From assembly GCA_015233295.1 (NCBI GenBank), contig JADFYC010000056.1, positions 1 through 13,413 on the forward strand: a DNA stretch of 13,413 nt, written 5' to 3'. Both the position numbers and the translations under genes were made by a program. This DNA is from Deltaproteobacteria bacterium (GTDB lineage Bacteria > Desulfobacterota > JADFXK01). This document shows, piece after piece, positions 7,627 to 13,413 of this stretch; position 1 is the first letter of the stretch, and each line of letters opens with the position of its first letter. The notes under the pieces were generated by a model. That model ran no database searches, had not been told where the DNA came from, and saw only the letters and a program-made list of their open reading frames with translations.

Positions 7627-7782
7627 ATGGAAGGAACTTGTGTACGGTTTAGCGGTCGACCATACTGGTTGATTACCGGAGCCTGTGAGCCGGTCGTAGG
7701 CATCTTATCAGAGCATCTCTTCTGTGGATGTGGAGATACCGGTGGGGAAGTAATCTGTGAAGACGCATGTGCTTGTGAATAG
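7627..7782 (+). CDS. Cysteine-rich small peptide, copy 1 (51 aa, unknown family)
   Basis: A complete 51-residue ORF, too short for usual ORF cut-offs. The N-terminal half carries RPYW at 11-14 and ITGACEP at 16-22, both preserved in copy 2. The C-terminal half is glycine- and cysteine-rich. Cysteines stand at 5, 20, 33, 35, 44, 48 and 50, giving CGC and CEDACAC clusters that could bind a metal or form disulfides. There is no signal peptide or membrane helix and the product is acidic. GGAGGGG stands six bases before ATG. The gene has its own promoter, structured leader and terminator. I do not recognise the family. A metal-binding peptide, a stress-induced regulator or a precursor of a modified peptide are all possible; no modification enzyme is visible nearby. 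Confidence 0.7.
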   Translation: MEGTCVRFSGRPYWLITGACEPVVGILSEHLFCGCGDTGGEVICEDACACE

Positions 7783-7816
7783 CCGCTTCCTCTGAACATA
7801 AAACTGAATATAAAAG

Positions 7817-7847
7817 AAGGCCGGAAAGATGATCCGGCCTTTTTATA
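7817..7847 (+). terminator. Strong rho-independent terminator, bidirectional
   Basis: A perfect 9-bp stem (AAGGCCGGA 7817-7825 with TCCGGCCTT 7833-7841) encloses a 7-base loop and runs into T-rich TTTTTATAT. It ends the peptide cassette 35 bases after its stop codon. The other strand also gives a T-run after the stem, so it can also stop transcription arriving from the convergent solute-binding/OmpA gene. Confidence 0.9.
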
Positions 7848-7906
7848 TGTGTGATAGCCCGATGGACAATATAATAGATACAATAGTAGAACACTCCCAC
7901 AGCGAA

Positions 7907-7934
7907 ACGACGAGGGACATTAACCCTATGTCGT
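7907..7934. repeat. Inverted repeat before the stop of the PBP-OmpA gene
   Basis: ACGAC 7907-7911 pairs with GTCGT 7930-7934, and GGG 7914-7916 with CCC 7924-7926, giving a hairpin with an internal loop. There is no T-run on either strand. It could stabilise the 3' end of the minus-strand mRNA. Confidence 0.3.
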
Positions 7935-7940
7935 ACCCGA

Positions 7941-9569
7941 TTAGTTAATCCAAATCTCCACTCGGCGATTCTTGTCCCGACCCTCTTTGGTTTCATTGGA
8001 CGCGACGGGATTGCTTGGGCCAAACCCTTCAACCCGCTTAGCATCAGCGCCTCGTTTTTTCAGCTCATTAGCCACAGACATCGCGCGGGATCTCGAAAGA
8101 GCGATATTGAATTGATCATCCCCTTTGTTATCCGTAAATCCTAACAAATAGAAGTCCTTACCCTTATATGCTGGTTGAGTCAGTACCTGAACCACTCGGT
8201 CTAGATCTCGGATGGCTCTGTTGTCAAACTTGTCGCTTGAAGCCTTAAAACGGAAATTGGTGGAAAGCTGATTCAGATTTTTGGTAAGTTGCCCGTATTT
8301 GTCCAAGGACTCAGGGGTATCTGCCACCTTTTTTTCAATCTTTTCGGCTTTGATTGTCTGGTCTATAAAACCAACCTGTTTTACGATATCCTGTCCCTCT
8401 TTGGAAAGAGCAAAGTCAATAAATTTATGGATCCAGGGATTCTTCGGCGATTCCGGGGTATAGAGGAAAAGACGCCGGGAGAGGGGATAGTCTTCCCTGG
8501 CTACAGTAAAGAAAGAAGGCAGGATGGGTGAGGCGCCCGGTTCAATGATTTCGAGAGCTTGTGCCGATTTGATATATGGTAGGCCAATGAAGCCGATGGC
8601 TTTAGGATCGCCGGCGACCGTATCAGAAAGAAGATTGCTGTCCTCGTACCTCTCCGAGGTGGCAACAAGCTTCTTATCGTGTAGCACCAACGACTTGAAG
8701 GTATCATACGTTCCGGAGTTGTTGTCCCTTGAGCACACCCGGATTTTCCCCGGCTCGCCTTTCACCGCGGCCCAATCGGATATTTCGCCACTAAATATTC
8801 CCCTCAATTGCTCGACACTGAGAGATTTGACCGGATTGGCTCTGTTGACAATGACGGCGATGCCATCCAGCGCCAGTGTATGCTCGCTATTGGCCGAAGT
8901 CATGTCCCCCAGGCCCGCTTCCCCAAGTTTCTTGACCTCATCGTCCTTGATCTTGCGCGAGGCCATCCCAATATCGCAACTGTTGACAAATAAATCATTA
9001 AACGCCGTGGTTGATCCATGGGCATGAACCTCGATGAGTTTGGCCGGGGCAGTATCATCAAATTCACCCCTGATTGTCTCTTCTTCCTCTTTTTGGCCAG
9101 GAATTTTTACAATCTTACGGGCCCCTTCGTTCTTAAGGAACTGCTCGGCCAAAGCCGGCCCCAGTTTCGACCCAATTGTGTTTGACCCATGCAACTTCAA
9201 TATAATTTGACCTGGTTGGGCCGGAGGAACATTAGCGAGTTTATCCACCGGTGCGGTCTTGGCCGTCTTTTCCGTCTTTGCTGAGTCCAGCCCTTGGTCG
9301 GCCTTGATTTTGGCTGGTCCAGGCTTGGGCGGAGGACTGCTTTTCAGGCCGTAAAACAAACCCAATCCGGCAATAACCAAAACGATCACTATCCCCGCGG
9401 CCCATGTTAAAGCTTTACCCTTTCCGCCGTCGGTTTTTTGAGTCATTTTTAGGTTGCTGCCACATTCCTGACATACCCGGGCCTGGCCTTCTTCGATCTC
9501 GATGACACCCTTGTTATCGGCGGTGTCACACATCACAAAATTGACGCACTTACCAGTCACTTTTGGCAT
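7941..9569 (-). CDS. Zinc-ribbon / TM / PstS-like solute-binding / OmpA fusion protein (542 aa)
   Basis: A four-part protein. Residues 1-45 have Cys8, Cys14, Cys33 and Cys36 (CQEC), a likely cytoplasmic zinc ribbon. Residues 54-74 are one membrane helix, followed by a Pro/Lys/Ala-rich linker (78-120). Residues 121-410 form a PstS-like phosphate-binding fold with LHGSNTIG, ALDGIAVIVNRANPV, EQLRGIFSGEISDW and NNSGTYDTF. Residues 437-542 are an OmpA-type peptidoglycan-binding domain (GFTDNKGD, NIALSRSRA, GRDKNRRVEI). The layout implies inner-membrane anchoring, with a periplasmic ligand-binding domain and a cell-wall grip. There is no permease gene alongside, so sensing or a structural role is more likely than uptake. 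A strong AAAGGAGG lies five bases before the ATG. It follows the tubulin-like gene by 120 bases on the same strand. Confidence 0.9.
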   Translation of the reverse strand: MPKVTGKCVNFVMCDTADNKGVIEIEEGQARVCQECGSNLKMTQKTDGGKGKALTWAAGIVIVLVIAGLGLFYGLKSSPPPKPGPAKIKADQGLDSAKTEKTAKTAPVDKLANVPPAQPGQIILKLHGSNTIGSKLGPALAEQFLKNEGARKIVKIPGQKEEEETIRGEFDDTAPAKLIEVHAHGSTTAFNDLFVNSCDIGMASRKIKDDEVKKLGEAGLGDMTSANSEHTLALDGIAVIVNRANPVKSLSVEQLRGIFSGEISDWAAVKGEPGKIRVCSRDNNSGTYDTFKSLVLHDKKLVATSERYEDSNLLSDTVAGDPKAIGFIGLPYIKSAQALEIIEPGASPILPSFFTVAREDYPLSRRLFLYTPESPKNPWIHKFIDFALSKEGQDIVKQVGFIDQTIKAEKIEKKVADTPESLDKYGQLTKNLNQLSTNFRFKASSDKFDNRAIRDLDRVVQVLTQPAYKGKDFYLLGFTDNKGDDQFNIALSRSRAMSVANELKKRGADAKRVEGFGPSNPVASNETKEGRDKNRRVEIWIN

Positions 9570-9589
9570 TATAAGCCTCCTTTCGGATC

Positions 9590-9607
9590 ATGGGAATGCC
9601 ATCCCAT
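9590..9607 (-). promoter_or_regulatory. Palindrome in the leader of the PBP-OmpA gene
   Basis: ATGGGA and TCCCAT flank six bases, about 20 bases upstream of the ATG and just above the ribosome-binding site. It may be an operator or a leader hairpin. A weak promoter match (TTGTTT/CATACT, 18-bp spacer) lies just upstream at 9621-9650 on the minus strand. Confidence 0.3.
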
Positions 9608-9620
9608 TCTAGGGGCCGGC

Positions 9621-9650
9621 AGTATGAACAGTCCCCCGGTATTGAAACAA
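9621..9650 (-). promoter_or_regulatory. Weak candidate promoter for the PBP-OmpA gene
   Basis: On the minus strand TTGTTT (9650-9645) and CATACT (9626-9621) are separated by 18 bases; each matches four of six consensus positions. It would give the gene its own transcript in addition to read-through from the tubulin-like gene. Confidence 0.25.
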
Positions 9651-9689
9651 AAAAAATCAGCAGATCGTGTAATAACCGAATGCAAGAGC

Positions 9690-11618
9690 TTAAGATAATC
9701 TTAGGATATTCTTGATCGCCGACTTGGAGCCTTCGATGAACTTCTGATATTGGGGATCGAAAACGTCGCCTTGCACTTCGTTCTTAACCGCTAGCAATAC
9801 CTTTCTAATTTCGTGCAACAATTGCTCTTTTTCATCCAACTTGGGAAAGTCGTGAGCAATCCGGTCCAGGACACTGGTTTTAAGTTCGTGGATGTGCTCC
9901 ATGGTCATAACGGCGGGCGTCTCGATCAAGGTTTCCCCTAAAATGATGGGGACATCATCCATCCCCCACTTATTCTTTCTAGGCCAGACCAGTTTACTTA
10001 TTCCTGTTTGACGATCCGGCATGGACAGGATCAACTTCAATGCCCTGGCCATCAATAGATAAGGGATGGTCTCGTTTACCTTCTCGTCACTGGTCGTGGC
10101 ATATAAGGGAGGGTGTTGACTGCCGTTTCCTTCTAAGTGCAACAAAAATCGTGAGTTCTCCGCGTCGGAGCCAGTTATCCGGCGCAGATACTCCTCCTTT
10201 AGCAGCCTGACCTGTTTGACAAATCTTAAGGGAAAGGCGCTCTTGACATTTATCAAGTCTATTTCGTTGATTTTATGGTCAGTTTCGATAATCTCCACCT
10301 CTGCCTCAACACTCTCGCTAAAAGCCGTTTTTAATTGCGCCACGAACCCTAAACTCGTCTGTGACCGCGGGATGAGGATGGTAAAGGCGGAGGAGAGAAT
10401 TTCCTTGCCGGAGCCATTGGTTGCTTTCTCACCCATTTCATCTTTATCAAAGGTGAGATTGACACCGGTGTAACATAACAATTTTTCGATGTAATCTCTA
10501 AGCCCAGATGGATCGCTCTCGAATCGCTGTTTCAGTTTTTCGATGATGCTCATCCCAAATAGCCTATCCTCCTGGCGGTCTATCAGGGTATCGTGAGCCT
10601 TCATGACGTCTACTCCGCAAATCATTTCCAGGGTCTTCATCAGGAAGGATATGTGGATCCGTTCGCTAAATAGCGCGAACGACGGCTCATTCCCCAGCTT
10701 GGCGACCAGGACCGATCTGATTTTGTTGGTCTGGCTCTTTTGGGCCGACTGCTGCTTGACCAGGCGCGCGGCAAACTTACTTACCCTTTCATAGTCGTGA
10801 AACTTAACCAAATGGCCATGAATGTCGGCCTCGAAACTGCCCTTACATCTTTCCTTCATACCAAAATCGCAGCGAGCTACCGCTTCCGTCAGGAGTGCTG
10901 CGCAGTTGGCAATTTCTCTATTTAATCTATTAAATTCATCAATTAAATTCAGGAGTAACGACTTGGCAAAAAGGAAGCCCTCAATGAGAGTCATGATCAC
11001 ATATTTTTGCTGCATTAATTCCACCTGGGCGTGAAACAGGTCCCATTTCTTACCTACCATCTTACCCACTAGCCCACAACGGTCAAAATCCTGCCGTTTC
11101 TTACTGATCTGCACTTTGCAGTTGTCTTCCTTATCCCTTGCACGAGCAATTTTTCCGTCGATCTGTCCAAGGCGATCTTCGGTGTCGGCGATTAGAGAAG
11201 TCATTAATAACGACACTTCATGGAGTGACAGTTCGCTGTTCTTCCATTGATCAAAAAGCTCACTTTGGATTCCTGCGACGATGACTTTAACCATATCTTC
11301 TCTGGCTGTGGACTTGACCTGATAAAATCTTCTTACGCCCATGCCTCTAAAATCTTCAATGAACTGTTTCTTACATAATTTTGCCAGTTCATCGAACCAT
11401 TTCTCAGCTTTATTTGCCTTAATTACCTCAACAAAGTTGGTCACGACGTTTTCCCACAAGGCCGGGATGGTTTTCCACTTTTTATCAGCACCATCTTCAG
11501 GCAATATCCCCCGGGATAAGCACAAATGTTCGTCGCTGATTTTCCATTTTGACTGGATTTCATTTCGCTTAACATATTCCTCGAAGTTCGCCACTGACGG
11601 TATGTTAATGAAACCCAA
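9690..11618 (-). CDS. C-terminal part of a tubulin-like (Tubulin_2) protein, in a shifted frame (642 codons)
   Basis: This 642-codon frame overlaps the end of the upstream tubulin-like frame by 14 bases and is one base out of phase with it. Its first residues (GFINIPSVANFEEYVKR, then KWKISDEHLCLSRGIL) look like the direct continuation of the upstream product, as in full-length Tubulin_2 proteins of about 1000 residues. The formal start is TTG at 11618 with no ribosome-binding site; the next methionine comes only near residue 92. That favours a broken or frameshifted single gene over an independent one. The region is mainly helical, with a charged coiled-coil-like stretch at about 130-175 and no membrane helix. 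It keeps a long intact frame with no further stops, so any disruption would be recent or tolerated. No enzymatic motif was recognised. Confidence 0.75.
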   Translation of the reverse strand: MGFINIPSVANFEEYVKRNEIQSKWKISDEHLCLSRGILPEDGADKKWKTIPALWENVVTNFVEVIKANKAEKWFDELAKLCKKQFIEDFRGMGVRRFYQVKSTAREDMVKVIVAGIQSELFDQWKNSELSLHEVSLLMTSLIADTEDRLGQIDGKIARARDKEDNCKVQISKKRQDFDRCGLVGKMVGKKWDLFHAQVELMQQKYVIMTLIEGFLFAKSLLLNLIDEFNRLNREIANCAALLTEAVARCDFGMKERCKGSFEADIHGHLVKFHDYERVSKFAARLVKQQSAQKSQTNKIRSVLVAKLGNEPSFALFSERIHISFLMKTLEMICGVDVMKAHDTLIDRQEDRLFGMSIIEKLKQRFESDPSGLRDYIEKLLCYTGVNLTFDKDEMGEKATNGSGKEILSSAFTILIPRSQTSLGFVAQLKTAFSESVEAEVEIIETDHKINEIDLINVKSAFPLRFVKQVRLLKEEYLRRITGSDAENSRFLLHLEGNGSQHPPLYATTSDEKVNETIPYLLMARALKLILSMPDRQTGISKLVWPRKNKWGMDDVPIILGETLIETPAVMTMEHIHELKTSVLDRIAHDFPKLDEKEQLLHEIRKVLLAVKNEVQGDVFDPQYQKFIEGSKSAIKNILRLS

Positions 11619-12699
11619 TTCTTTCAGTCCGATTATTATATTTCATCTGTAAAACGGATTGGCGGGCCAGACAATAGGCCAAAAACTCCCTAATCTCTTC
11701 TTCGGGAATGGTCAGTTTTTTGAGGCCGACCGCCAAAAATCGTTTACTCCGTTCAGGGATACCACCTCCAGCAGCCATCTCGGGGGCGGCCTGGTTATTT
11801 TCAAAGTTTTCCATTCGATCAATGTTGCTCCAACCTGTATCTTTTAACTTGACAATTCTTTGATAGAGAAAGTCGGCCAAAATATTGGGAATTTCCTGGT
11901 CGACGCTAGCGCTCTGGCCCAGTTCCTTTTGGTCTGAAAACAAATAGCAGCTATTGAACGGGTAAGTGATGTCCAACTTGTTGCTATTTTTGCTTATGTC
12001 ATGCGGGAGAAAGGTCCCCACACTCAACGAATTAAGCTCCATTAAGGCCGCATATGCATTGGCGCGATAGTTGGCTGTGTTCCGGCCTGCTGCCGGCTGT
12101 TCCTCCGGAAGTAATAGATATAAGATTATCCGGTATTGCACTGCGTCTATAGCACTATATTTTGTCCGGATTTGACTGATAACGTCTATCAAGGTGCCGC
12201 TGCCGATGGTTCCGGCTAATCCCGCGCAGACGTGAAAGGTAATATTGTCGTAACCGGACTTCCCTACGAGCTTATTGACCTGTTTATCCATCGCATCTGT
12301 GAATCTGGAAAGATTAGCGGCCAAAATCAATCTGCCGAGTCGGCGCATCTGACCATGCGCTATGGTGTCCAGATTGGCATTTATGACGTCCGCCCAGTTC
12401 CGTTTGTCTCCTAACCAGCGATCAACACCGGGGTTTTTATCAACCTGTTCTAAGTATGGGTGGAGGTTGGCGCCGGAGATCAAGACCTGACTATCCGCGG
12501 CTAATTGGAAGCTTTTACCCAAGGTTTGCCAGGTCGGATCGTCCGGATCCATCAATGAAGGGTCGGCGTCTATATACATGTATCCCAGGTTGACACCCGG
12601 GATATCTCCATTTTGCGATTCTTGAAAAATGTGCCGCCGGAGGGACCGAAGTACCTTTCCACCCGTTCCCCCGAGTCCAATGACAAGATGATTGGCCAT
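11605..12699 (-). CDS. Tubulin/FtsZ-like GTPase domain of a Tubulin_2 protein (364 aa before the frame break)
   Basis: The N-terminus reads VIGLGGTGGKVLRSLRR (residues 6-22), the glycine-rich nucleotide-binding opening of the tubulin/FtsZ fold. AGLAGTIGSGTLIDV (159-173) occupies the place of the tubulin signature loop, normally GGTGSG; here two positions are changed to Thr-Ile. The later part (REFLAYCLARQSVLQMKYNN) normally continues into a long C-terminal region, but this frame stops at 11605 just after IGFH. Family members are probably cytoplasmic filament-forming GTPases; their partners are poorly known. I choose ATG 12699 because GGAG lies six bases upstream and the protein then starts directly at the nucleotide-binding strand; an upstream extension to 12756 lacks support. 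It is first in the operon with the PBP-OmpA gene. Confidence 0.88.
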   Translation of the reverse strand: MANHLVIGLGGTGGKVLRSLRRHIFQESQNGDIPGVNLGYMYIDADPSLMDPDDPTWQTLGKSFQLAADSQVLISGANLHPYLEQVDKNPGVDRWLGDKRNWADVINANLDTIAHGQMRRLGRLILAANLSRFTDAMDKQVNKLVGKSGYDNITFHVCAGLAGTIGSGTLIDVISQIRTKYSAIDAVQYRIILYLLLPEEQPAAGRNTANYRANAYAALMELNSLSVGTFLPHDISKNSNKLDITYPFNSCYLFSDQKELGQSASVDQEIPNILADFLYQRIVKLKDTGWSNIDRMENFENNQAAPEMAAGGGIPERSKRFLAVGLKKLTIPEEEIREFLAYCLARQSVLQMKYNNRTERIGFH

Positions 12700-12902
12700 G
12701 GTTAGCTCCATTTGTTGATGACTTATTAAATTAATTCCAGTAGTTGCATAGTACATTGGAAGACCGGAGTTCCAAGTCGGAATTTGGACGGGTTTTCATC
12801 CTATTCCGGTTCCGATTGGCTTCCAGCAACTTTAGTCTCTTCCAGACAGGGACTTTTTAGCGTGAACCGGACGATAATCGGCGGCATCTTGAACTCAGTC
12901 CA

Positions 12903-12911
12903 ATCATATCA
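12903..12911 (-). promoter_or_regulatory. Candidate extended -10 promoter for the tubulin-like operon
   Basis: The minus strand reads TGATATGAT, an extended -10 (TGn plus TATGAT), about 200 bases upstream of the tubulin-like ATG. No good -35 is present, as is usual for extended -10 promoters. The resulting leader would include the inverted repeats at 12756-12821. Confidence 0.25.
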
Positions 12912-13014
12912 CGGTCTAAGTTCGTGAATCATGAGGTCCAGGTTTCTATAGTTTGTCTTCCCGAGAGACGAGTTGAGCGCAACACCGAGGAGTCACCTTA
13001 CAGTATGGATGTAA

Positions 13015-13050
13015 ACAATTTCACGACACTCTGGTTACAATTTCACGACA
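13015..13050. repeat. Two 14-bp direct repeats ACAATTTCACGACA, 22 bp apart
   Basis: Identical 14-mers lie at 13015-13028 and 13037-13050, two helical turns apart. On the minus strand the outer copy begins TGTCGTGAAATTGTAA. Repeated terminal motifs with a TG/CA end are typical of IS21-family transposon ends, so this may be an orphan end; alternatively it is a paired operator. No transposase gene or matching opposite end was seen. Confidence 0.6.
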
Positions 13051-13145
13051 TGTTAATTACATTATCGTAATATGATCACCTGATCTTGATCATTCTTGCG
13101 ACCGGATGCCCCGGCGTAGTCGAATCAAATATTCATCAAACAGAC

Positions 13146-13173
13146 TTGACAACGTCCGGATGATGATTAACTT
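13146..13173 (+). promoter_or_regulatory. Sigma-70-type promoter of peptide cassette 2
   Basis: TTGACA (13146-13151) and TAACTT (13168-13173) with a 16-base spacer, identical in elements and spacing to cassette 1. TCCGGA is again present in the spacer (13155-13160). A TGATCA hexamer lies about 60 bases upstream of the -35 in both cassettes (7446 and 13087). Confidence 0.7.
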
Positions 13174-13189
13174 AAGTTTAACAAAGAGA

Positions 13190-13265
13190 ATTAAACCTAT
13201 ATGAAATAGGTAGGGATAGAAGCTGTAGGATTGCTCCCCAGCGAATGGAAGAAGGAAAGGAGGGG
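13190..13265 (+). ncRNA. Structured 5' leader RNA of peptide cassette 2 (two hairpins)
   Basis: Hairpin I is identical to copy 1 (ACCTAT 13195-13200 with ATAGGT 13206-13211). Hairpin II pairs GCTG 13222-13225 with CAGC 13239-13242 and GGA 13228-13230 with TCC 13235-13237, again with a two-base bulge on the 5' side plus one extra C on the 3' side. The loop sequence is unrelated to copy 1 while the stem is maintained, as expected for a functional RNA. The ribosome-binding site GGAGGGG at 13259-13265 follows. Confidence 0.6.
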
Positions 13266-13271
13266 ATAATT

Positions 13272-13413
13272 ATGGCAGAGAAACTAGAAAGATTCACCGG
13301 AAGACCGTACTGGATGATTACCGGCGCCTGTGAACCCATCGGGGATATTTTCACAGATCGACTCTATTTTGAAACTCTGAGGGATAGAGGCGAGGAAGTA
13401 GCCTGCGAGGAAG
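13272..13413 (+). CDS. Small peptide, copy 2 (first 47 residues, cut by right edge)
   Basis: Paralogue of the 51-residue peptide at 7627-7782. RFTGRPYW (7-14) and ITGACEP (16-22) align without gaps; the second half aligns through I26, L31, GEEV and the following Cys with one extra residue. Only two cysteines (20 and 45) are seen, and positions matching the CGC cluster of copy 1 are FET, so the metal-binding or disulfide potential differs. GGAGGGG lies six bases before ATG. The frame is open to the last base of the window; the tail, which in copy 1 carries the last two cysteines, is not visible. Function unknown. Confidence 0.65.
   Translation, partial: MAEKLERFTGRPYWMITGACEPIGDIFTDRLYFETLRDRGEEVACEE

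Larger units (their letters stand above)
7488..7782 (+). repeat. Peptide cassette copy 1 (diverged direct repeat of 13125-13413)
   Basis: This segment and the one starting at 13125 are homologous from TCAAA upstream of the promoter, through promoter, leader and ribosome-binding site, into the peptide ORF. Shared words include TCAAACAGACTTGACA, TGATTAACTTAA, a 23-base block (7553-7575 = 13190-13212), CCCAGCGAATGG and GGAGGGGAT. The copies have the same orientation and are clearly diverged, so this is an old duplication. Copy 1 is complete and ends at its own terminator. Confidence 0.85.
12700..13124. other. Intergenic region between the divergent tubulin-like operon and peptide cassette 2
   Basis: About 425 bases without a convincing gene. 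It holds inverted repeats next to the tubulin-like start (TTGGAA 12756-12761 with TTCCAA 12770-12775; CCAAGTCGGA near 12772 against TCCGATTGG near 12813), an extended -10-like box on the minus strand, a pair of 14-base direct repeats, and two TGATCA sites (13073, 13087). These suggest a regulated divergent region or the scar of a mobile element. Confidence 0.5.
13125..13413 (+). repeat. Peptide cassette copy 2 (cut by right edge)
   Basis: Second copy of the promoter-leader-peptide unit described at 7488-7782, in the same orientation. The promoter, the 23-base leader block and the peptide core are conserved; the A/G-rich stretch before the ORF is longer by several bases. Its end and terminator lie outside the window. 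Confidence 0.85.

Noticed and set aside
8524..9027. 167-codon plus-strand open frame
   Set aside because: Antisense to the solute-binding domain of the PBP-OmpA fusion; no ribosome-binding site or domain.
12700..12756. 19-residue N-terminal extension of the tubulin-like protein
   Set aside because: ATG 12699 has GGAG at correct spacing and opens directly on the conserved VIGLGGTGG strand; the extension has no support.
1..13413. CRISPR array, tRNA or rRNA genes, complete insertion sequence, prophage genes
   Set aside because: No regularly spaced repeats, no cloverleaf or rRNA signatures and no transposase, integrase or phage structural genes were seen by eye.

Overview
The window looks like chromosome from a Gram-negative, probably environmental bacterium of the Desulfobacterota (former Deltaproteobacteria) or a neighbouring group such as Zixibacteria. 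The clues are a DUF4388-HDOD signalling protein, a CHASE2-linked Ser/Thr kinase, a CFI-box-type membrane protein, a solute-binding/OmpA fusion, a good sigma-54 promoter match and an intergenic inverted repeat of the TCATTTCGAGCGGAGCGAGA type. The taxonomic call is inference. No rRNA, tRNA, CRISPR array or complete insertion sequence was found.

Left part (1-7300). A membrane transporter fragment (probably APC superfamily) runs off the left edge on the minus strand. About 730 bases without a gene follow, holding promoter-like sequences and the inverted repeat. Then come a plus-strand DUF4388-HDOD regulator (1086-3272), a minus-strand CFI-box-like membrane protein that lacks the box itself (3302-3769), a small rhomboid-type protease (4012-4563) and a CHASE2-receptor Ser/Thr kinase (about 4711-7284). 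These are sensing, signalling and membrane genes and do not form one obvious operon.

Right part (7433-13413). A minus-strand operon encodes a tubulin-like protein of the large Tubulin_2 type, split into two overlapping frames (12699-11605 and 11618-9690), followed by a zinc-ribbon/TM/PstS-like/OmpA fusion protein (9569-7941). The split looks like one roughly 1000-residue gene interrupted by a one-base shift in frame. The fusion protein should span the inner membrane and bind peptidoglycan.

The most unusual content is a pair of related plus-strand cassettes on either side of that operon, at 7488-7848 and 13125 to the right edge. Each has the same TTGACA-16 bp-TAACTT promoter with TCCGGA in the spacer, the same leader with two RNA hairpins (a 23-base block is identical and one stem pair changes in a compensating way), a strong GGAGGGG ribosome-binding site and a tiny ORF. 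The encoded peptides share the core RPYW.ITGACEP. The first is a complete 51-residue peptide with seven cysteines and ends in a strong bidirectional terminator. The second is cut by the window edge. I do not recognise this peptide family or this leader RNA, and the pair is the best candidate here for an undescribed system.
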